Made by a program: the position numbers and the translations under genes
Assembly (NCBI GenBank): GCA_023458915.1
Contig: JAEWWM010000036.1
Span: forward strand, 1-9,901
Direction: 5' to 3'
Length of the DNA: 9,901 nucleotides
Source: Bacillota bacterium
GTDB lineage: Bacteria; Bacillota; Clostridia; Oscillospirales; Acutalibacteraceae
Notes under the pieces: model-generated
Told to the model about the DNA's origin: nothing
The model's database searches: none
Seen by the model: the letters and a program-made list of their open reading frames with translations, nothing else
In this document: piece after piece, positions 6,195 to 9,901 of the stretch
Position numbering within the stretch: the stretch's first letter is position 1
Layout of the letters: each line of letters starts with the position of its first letter

Positions 6195-6223
6195 ATTTTA
6201 TAATTAAAAGGAGTTTTAATTTT

Positions 6224-7084
6224 ATGGTTTCAGAAAAAAATTTTGGAATAATAGGCGGAGATATGCGCCAGTTTTATTTAGCGAAAAGCCTTGTGGCTGA
6301 TGGAAATAATGTTTTATTATGTGAATTTGAAAAACTGGATTTTGAAGATGAAATAATTAAAAATTCAAGCATTGAAACCGTAATAGAGTCTAGTGAATAT
6401 GTAATTTTTCCTATTCCCATTACCAGAGATGGTAAAAGCATAAATGCTCCATTTTCCTACAAAAAAATAGATTTGGACGAAAAATTATATAATTTGCTAA
6501 AAAACAAAAAAGTATTTGGTGGAATTATATCACTTATTAAAAAAGAGGTCAAAAATTTAGCAATTTACATAAAAGATTATTACAGAGAAGATTTTATGAT
6601 TTTAAACGCCATTCCCACTGCAGAAGGAGCCGTAAAAGTGGCTTTTGATGAATGTAAAAAAACAATAAATAAAAGCAAATGCCTTGTTACAGGTTATGGA
6701 AGAGTAGGCAAAATTCTCGCTGAGCTTTTAAAAAACATGGGCGCGGAGGTTACCGTCAGCGCAAGAAAAAGCGAAGATAGGGCTTGGATAGATGCTAGTG
6801 GGTACAAATTTATAAATATAAATAATGACCCACTTAACTTTGATATAATTTTTAATACTGTTCCTGCTCAAATTTTTAATTATGATATGCTTATGCGGTG
6901 CCAGAAAGAAACCGTGATTATAGATTTAGCGTCCGAGCCGGGTGGAGTAGATAAAGAATCTGCAAAAAAACTCGGCATAAAATCAGTTCAAGCGCTTGGG
7001 CTTCCGGGGAAATTCTTTCCGGAAACAGCGGGTGAAATAATCAAAACAACAATATATAAAATAATTGAGGAGGAAAGCCTATGA
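6224..7084 (+). CDS. dpaA: Dipicolinate synthase subunit A
   Basis: Together with DpaB this protein oxidises dihydrodipicolinate (or its hydroxylated precursor) to dipicolinic acid in the mother cell during late sporulation; the acid is then loaded into the spore core with calcium. The 286 residues carry the family signatures in order: GGDMRQ (11-16), NAIPTAEGA (128-136), a Rossmann nucleotide-binding loop TGYGRVGK (156-163), DLASEPGGVD (234-243) and LPGKFFPETAG (260-270). Length and motifs match intact family members. AAAGGAG at 6207-6213 lies ten bases before the ATG. Its last four bases, ATGA, are shared with the start of dpaB, so the two subunits are translationally coupled. A sigma-K-like promoter lies upstream. 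Confidence 0.97.
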   Translation: MVSEKNFGIIGGDMRQFYLAKSLVADGNNVLLCEFEKLDFEDEIIKNSSIETVIESSEYVIFPIPITRDGKSINAPFSYKKIDLDEKLYNLLKNKKVFGGIISLIKKEVKNLAIYIKDYYREDFMILNAIPTAEGAVKVAFDECKKTINKSKCLVTGYGRVGKILAELLKNMGAEVTVSARKSEDRAWIDASGYKFININNDPLNFDIIFNTVPAQIFNYDMLMRCQKETVIIDLASEPGGVDKESAKKLGIKSVQALGLPGKFFPETAGEIIKTTIYKIIEEESL

Positions 7085-7653
7085 GTAAAGGCACTGTGGG
7101 TTTTGCGATGAGTGGTTCGTTTTGCACCCTTGAAAAAGCAATTGACCAAATGAAAAAACTTCGCGAGCTTGATTATGACATTTTACCAATAATGTCGTTT
7201 AACGTATTTAATTTAGATACTAAATTCGGCAAAGCTAGTGATTTCAAAAATAAAGTAGAGGGAATATGTGGCAAGCCTATAATAAGCACAATAGTCGACG
7301 CTGAGCCAATTGGTCCTGAAAAAATGGCAGATGTTATGCTCATAGCTCCTTGCACTGGCAATACAGCTGCAAAACTTTGCCATGCCGTAACAGATACTCC
7401 TGTTTTAATGGCCGCAAAATCGCATCTTAGAATTCAAAGACCGGTAGTAATAACGCTCGCAACTAATGATGCTCTTGGAGCATCAGCAAAAAATATAGGG
7501 AAATTACTAAACACTAAAAATATATATTTCGTGCCACTAAGCCAAGATGATCCGGAGAAAAAACCAATGTCTTTAGTTGCGCATTTTAATTTAATACCTG
7601 AAACTATTGATCTCGCCCTGCAAAATCGCCAAATTCAGCCGGTTTTTAGATAA
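7081..7653 (+). CDS. dpaB: Dipicolinate synthase subunit B (flavoprotein-fold)
   Basis: This is the 190-residue partner of DpaA, with the phosphopantothenoylcysteine decarboxylase-like flavoprotein fold. Typical are GFAMSGSFCT (7-16), APCTGNTAAKL (89-99), the ATNDALG segment (127-133) and a conserved C-terminal region with FVPLSQDDPEKKPMS (150-164). The motifs and length match intact SpoVFB proteins, so the enzyme should be functional. Translation starts inside the dpaA stop (ATGA overlap) with a strong GAGGAGG SD at 7067-7073. No clear terminator follows; 31 bases after the stop a new promoter begins for the next gene. Confidence 0.97.
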   Translation: MSKGTVGFAMSGSFCTLEKAIDQMKKLRELDYDILPIMSFNVFNLDTKFGKASDFKNKVEGICGKPIISTIVDAEPIGPEKMADVMLIAPCTGNTAAKLCHAVTDTPVLMAAKSHLRIQRPVVITLATNDALGASAKNIGKLLNTKNIYFVPLSQDDPEKKPMSLVAHFNLIPETIDLALQNRQIQPVFR

Positions 7654-7681
7654 AAATAAGCTTATAAAACTAAAAAAATTA

Positions 7682-7690
7682 TGATATAAT
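7682..7690 (+). promoter_or_regulatory. Extended -10 promoter for the ArAE/transglutaminase unit
   Basis: TGATATAAT is a perfect extended -10 (TGn plus TATAAT). The -35 position, 17 bases upstream, reads TTATAA, only half matching, as is usual for extended -10 promoters. The predicted start near 7697 gives a 40-base leader. Confidence 0.55.
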
Positions 7691-7736
7691 CACCCTGGAC
7701 AAGCTTAAATAAGGCATTAATAAGGGAAGGATAACA

Positions 7737-8303
7737 ATGGTCAAATTGCAACTTAATATAAAATATAAAATTGGACTCCGAGCTATAAAAACTGCACTAG
7801 CGGTAGCAGTTTGCGCACTCTTGTCACTTTTTTTTAGTCATGAAGATATTTTTGCTGCGTGCGTTGCGGCAGTTATATGCATGGAAAGGACGAGCCAGCA
7901 AACAATCAACACCGGAATTAACAGATTCCTCGGAACTATGATAGGCGGAATTGTTGGCTATATTGCACTTGAAGCTGTAGGTGCTCTTCCCTATTATGAA
8001 TGGATAAGAGTAATACTTTTGCCGATTTGTGTTTTGGTGGTCGTCTATATATGCAATTTAATAAACAGGCAGCCTTCAGTATCCATCGGATGTGTTGTTG
8101 TGATAATCATACTTTCGCGTTTAGGCGAAAGCACAGGCAGCAGTACACTTATTTACGTTGTTCAAAGAGTTTGCGATACTTTGCTTGGCGTGTTGGTTGC
8201 AACAGTAATCAATAAATTTACATTTAAAAATAAAAAAGTAAGCACCGATTCAAAAGAAAATTTGCCTACTGATTCTAATGATGACGATAATGATGAACTC
8301 TAG
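7737..8303 (+). CDS. Small ArAE/FUSC-type (aromatic acid exporter family) integral membrane protein
   Basis: This 188-residue hydrophobic protein resembles the N-terminal membrane half of the aromatic acid exporter family ArAE_1 (formerly DUF939). Signatures are GLRAIKTALAVAVCA (13-27), AAVICMERT (44-52), RFLGTMIGGIVG (63-74) and QRVCDTLLG (143-151). About five or six membrane segments span 17-158. The tail (160-188) is polar and ends in an acidic DDDNDEL. Many homologues are near 350 residues with a C-terminal cytoplasmic domain; that domain is absent here, so this is a membrane-only form. Its transport substrate is not evident. AAGGGAAGG at 7722-7730 precedes the ATG. The next gene starts 22 bases after its stop, suggesting cotranscription. 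Confidence 0.85.
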   Translation: MVKLQLNIKYKIGLRAIKTALAVAVCALLSLFFSHEDIFAACVAAVICMERTSQQTINTGINRFLGTMIGGIVGYIALEAVGALPYYEWIRVILLPICVLVVVYICNLINRQPSVSIGCVVVIIILSRLGESTGSSTLIYVVQRVCDTLLGVLVATVINKFTFKNKKVSTDSKENLPTDSNDDDNDEL

Positions 8304-8325
8304 ATAAAAAAGAAGGATTAACGGA

Positions 8326-9687
8326 ATGAAGATGAAAAAAAAATATATTTTTATTATAGTTGGAATACTAACATTAATGATCTTATCGATAGCTATTTAC
8401 GCCTTTAAAATTATGAAAGATAATGATTATAACTTTTATTCTTTTATTTTAGATAAAGTTTATGGAAACAATCTGATTTCAACAACTGAGGATGAACAAA
8501 ATCAAATGAATTTTTTGTCGCAACCTTCTGAAAATCCTGGCAACACCAATAATAATAAAAATTCAATTTATACTACAACCGGATATGAAGGTCTTGCAAC
8601 CATATCAGAACGCACGTGTTACAATTTAATAAAATCACAGTGTGATAAAATTTCAAATGACATTTACAAATCAAAATTTTACGTAATTGAAGACATAACC
8701 GTTCCCGGAGCAAAACTCAGCACTACTCAAATTAAAAAAATTATGTACGCTATTCAAAACGACAATCCTGATATTTTTTGGATAGCGAGTACATTCAGTT
8801 ACCGTTACTCTGGAAATAGTACGGTGATCAAACTAAATTCTGTTTTTTCAAAAAAGGATCAGCAAAAAGCAGTAGAAGCTCTAAACAATAAAGTTTCGGA
8901 AATAATATCCAGCGTACCTAAAAATTCATCAGAATATAATACAGAACTTTTCCTTCATGATTATATAGTCGACAATTGCAAATACGAAAAGATTACAGTT
9001 AACTCTGAATCTAACCCAAAAGTTTTCACAACTTACGGATGTTTAGTCGAGGGGTCAGCAGTATGCGAAGGTTTTTCAAAATCTATGCAGCTTTTGATGA
9101 ACCGCGCAGGTATGGAATGCAAACCTATCGCGGGCTCGCGAAGGTCAGAATCTCATATGTGGAATGTTGTTAAAATAAACGATAATTGGTACCACCTTGA
9201 CGTCACGTGGGACGGCGCGGGGACACTTAGTCAGTACAATTACTTTAACGTTACTGACGACATCATCAAAAAAGACCATACAATAAACGAGGAACTCAGC
9301 AAAACAACTAAATTTAATGAGGATATAAGATACAACTTCAAATTACCGATTTGCACTGCGGCGGCAGAAAATTATTTTGAAAAAAATGCGATTAAAATTA
9401 AAAATTTAAACAGCGGAGCGGATAATTTGATAATAAAAAAAATTATAGAATCGGCAAATTTAAAAAAAGAATTTCTGTATATTATGGTAGATATCATGGT
9501 AGATAAAAATACTAATTTTGATTCAGTAAAAAAACAATTGTTCATCGAAAAGCCTTATAAATATTTCAGTTATGTAACTGCTGCCAATAAATCCCTTTCA
9601 AATGGTCATAAAATTAACACTAGAAACGCACATTATGGTGAATGCATACCGCAAAATGTAATTATTGTTCAATTAAACTATGCTTAA
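8326..9687 (+). CDS. Membrane-anchored transglutaminase-like (papain-fold) protein
   Basis: The 453 residues begin with a basic start and a single membrane segment (7-27), followed by a Ser/Asn/Thr-rich linker (about 52-85), so the rest is probably outside the cytoplasmic membrane. A transglutaminase core follows, with the cysteine in SAVCEGFS (C247), the histidine in SHMWNVV (H277) and the aspartate in HLDVTWD (D292), a complete Cys-His-Asp triad with usual spacing. The N-terminal part (90-215) resembles the helical/strand region that precedes the core in clostridial members. A C-terminal region of about 120 residues (335-453) is not recognised. Members act as proteases, peptidases or cross-linkers, and the sequence does not distinguish these. 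AGAAGG (8311-8316) supports the start. It is second in a two-gene unit with the ArAE-type gene. Confidence 0.9.
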   Translation: MKMKKKYIFIIVGILTLMILSIAIYAFKIMKDNDYNFYSFILDKVYGNNLISTTEDEQNQMNFLSQPSENPGNTNNNKNSIYTTTGYEGLATISERTCYNLIKSQCDKISNDIYKSKFYVIEDITVPGAKLSTTQIKKIMYAIQNDNPDIFWIASTFSYRYSGNSTVIKLNSVFSKKDQQKAVEALNNKVSEIISSVPKNSSEYNTELFLHDYIVDNCKYEKITVNSESNPKVFTTYGCLVEGSAVCEGFSKSMQLLMNRAGMECKPIAGSRRSESHMWNVVKINDNWYHLDVTWDGAGTLSQYNYFNVTDDIIKKDHTINEELSKTTKFNEDIRYNFKLPICTAAAENYFEKNAIKIKNLNSGADNLIIKKIIESANLKKEFLYIMVDIMVDKNTNFDSVKKQLFIEKPYKYFSYVTAANKSLSNGHKINTRNAHYGECIPQNVIIVQLNYA

Positions 9688-9726
9688 ACCTGAGAGATGA
9701 TTAATCTGTAATGTTTTTATTGTTTC

Positions 9727-9764
9727 TCCTCCGTTTCTGATGTAGGAGGAATATAAGATTTTTT
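9727..9764 (+). terminator. Possible hairpin terminator after the transglutaminase-like gene
   Basis: TCCTCC (9727-9732) pairs perfectly with GGAGGA (9745-9750) over a 12-base loop, and a run of six T follows at 9759-9764. The eight-base gap before the T run is longer than usual, and the right arm also looks like an SD, so it may be a different RNA structure. Confidence 0.4.
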
Positions 9765-9790
9765 GAATTGTATATATTTTAATAAAATTA

Positions 9791-9819
9791 TTGACTTATA
9801 ATTTAAAATATTGTATAGT
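9791..9819 (+). promoter_or_regulatory. Sigma-A promoter of the right-edge gene
   Basis: TTGACT (9791-9796) and TATAGT (9814-9819) are separated by exactly 17 bases, each one base from consensus. The predicted start of transcription is near 9826, within the inverted repeat at 9821-9841. Confidence 0.7.
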
Positions 9820-9820
9820 T

Positions 9821-9841
9821 TATACACAAAATATGTGTATA
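9821..9841. promoter_or_regulatory. Perfect 8-bp inverted repeat over the transcription start (putative operator)
   Basis: TATACACA at 9821-9828 and TGTGTATA at 9834-9841 are exact reverse complements with a five-base spacer AAATA. The repeat begins one base after the -10 element, covers the likely transcription start, and its last base is the first base of the AGGAG SD. That is a classic repressor-operator position; a short 5' mRNA hairpin is the alternative. Confidence 0.6.
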
Positions 9842-9854
9842 GGAGTTGATTAAT

Positions 9855-9901
9855 GTGGCCATGAAAATTACACAAGCTGATATAAATCAAGCGGTAAACA
9901 A
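9855..9901 (+). CDS. Start of an unrecognised gene truncated by the window edge
   Basis: A GTG at 9855 lies nine bases after AGGAG (9841-9845) and opens a frame reading MAMKITQADINQAVN to the edge; an in-frame ATG at 9861 is an alternative start. An ATG at 9853 in another frame stops after three codons. It follows its own promoter and palindromic operator. Fifteen residues are too few to assign a family. Confidence 0.55.
   Translation, partial: MAMKITQADINQAVN

Noticed and set aside
6176..6205. GAATATT at 6176-6182 as a sigma-E -35 for dpaA
   Set aside because: No CATAcAnT-like element occurs 14-15 bases downstream; the sigma-K reading fits better.
7658..7706. Two AAGCTT hexamers (7658 and 7701) as a terminator stem or operator
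   Set aside because: Each is a self-palindrome of six bases, the 37-base interval contains a promoter, and no T run follows the second copy.
1..9901. CRISPR array, tRNA/rRNA genes, insertion sequences, toxin-antitoxin or phage module
   Set aside because: No regularly spaced repeats, cloverleaf-like structures, transposase frames or terminal repeats were seen on reading; the GH24 lysozyme has a signal peptide and stands without phage genes, so it is not taken as prophage.

Overview
The window is AT-rich, endospore-former DNA of clostridial type. The clearest markers are a complete dipicolinate synthase pair (dpaA-dpaB, also called spoVFA-spoVFB) and a SpoIVFB-like site-2 protease. G-rich Shine-Dalgarno (SD) sites, consensus sigma-A promoters and possible sigma-E and sigma-K promoters fit a low-GC Firmicute, probably in the Clostridia. 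The species cannot be named from the sequence.

Layout: (1) Positions 1-222 (+) are the 3' end of an unrecognised gene, missed by ATG-based calling because it enters from the left edge. (2) Positions 2081-225 (-) are a tight three-gene operon: SpoIVFB-like M50 protease, flavin-reductase-fold protein, then an SDR oxidoreductase resembling the EF-P 5-aminopentanone reductase group. A sigma-E-like promoter precedes it. The protease reading frame and its only good SD both lie upstream of the first ATG, which suggests an ATT or ATA start. (3) Positions 2278-3315 (+) are an unrecognised, lysine-rich 345-residue soluble protein behind a perfect TTGACA-N17-TATAAT promoter. It ends at a probable bidirectional terminator. 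(4) Positions 6104-3368 (-) are an AspT/MocR-type aminotransferase followed by a secreted Ig-like/GH24 lysozyme whose catalytic fold is interrupted by an SH3 domain. (5) Positions 6224-7653 (+) are dpaA-dpaB with a 4-base overlap and a sigma-K-like promoter. (6) Positions 7737-9687 (+) are a small ArAE/FUSC-type membrane protein and a membrane-anchored transglutaminase-like protein, in one unit behind an extended -10 promoter. (7) At 9727-9901 there is a hairpin, a sigma-A promoter with a perfect 8-bp inverted repeat over the start of transcription, and the first codons of a gene that runs off the window.

How the genes fit: the protease (pro-sigma-K processing) and dipicolinate synthase (product of a sigma-K-dependent mother-cell operon) are two successive steps of one developmental programme, here about 4 kb apart and separated by an unknown, apparently vegetative gene and an aminotransferase/lysozyme unit. 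The lysozyme and the transglutaminase-like protein are extracytoplasmic, so the region has an envelope or spore-envelope flavour, but that link is inference. No tRNA, rRNA, CRISPR array, transposase or insertion sequence was seen. The most unusual points are the non-ATG start of the protease, the split GH24/SH3 lysozyme, the strongly promoted orphan protein, and the promoter-operator palindrome at the right edge.
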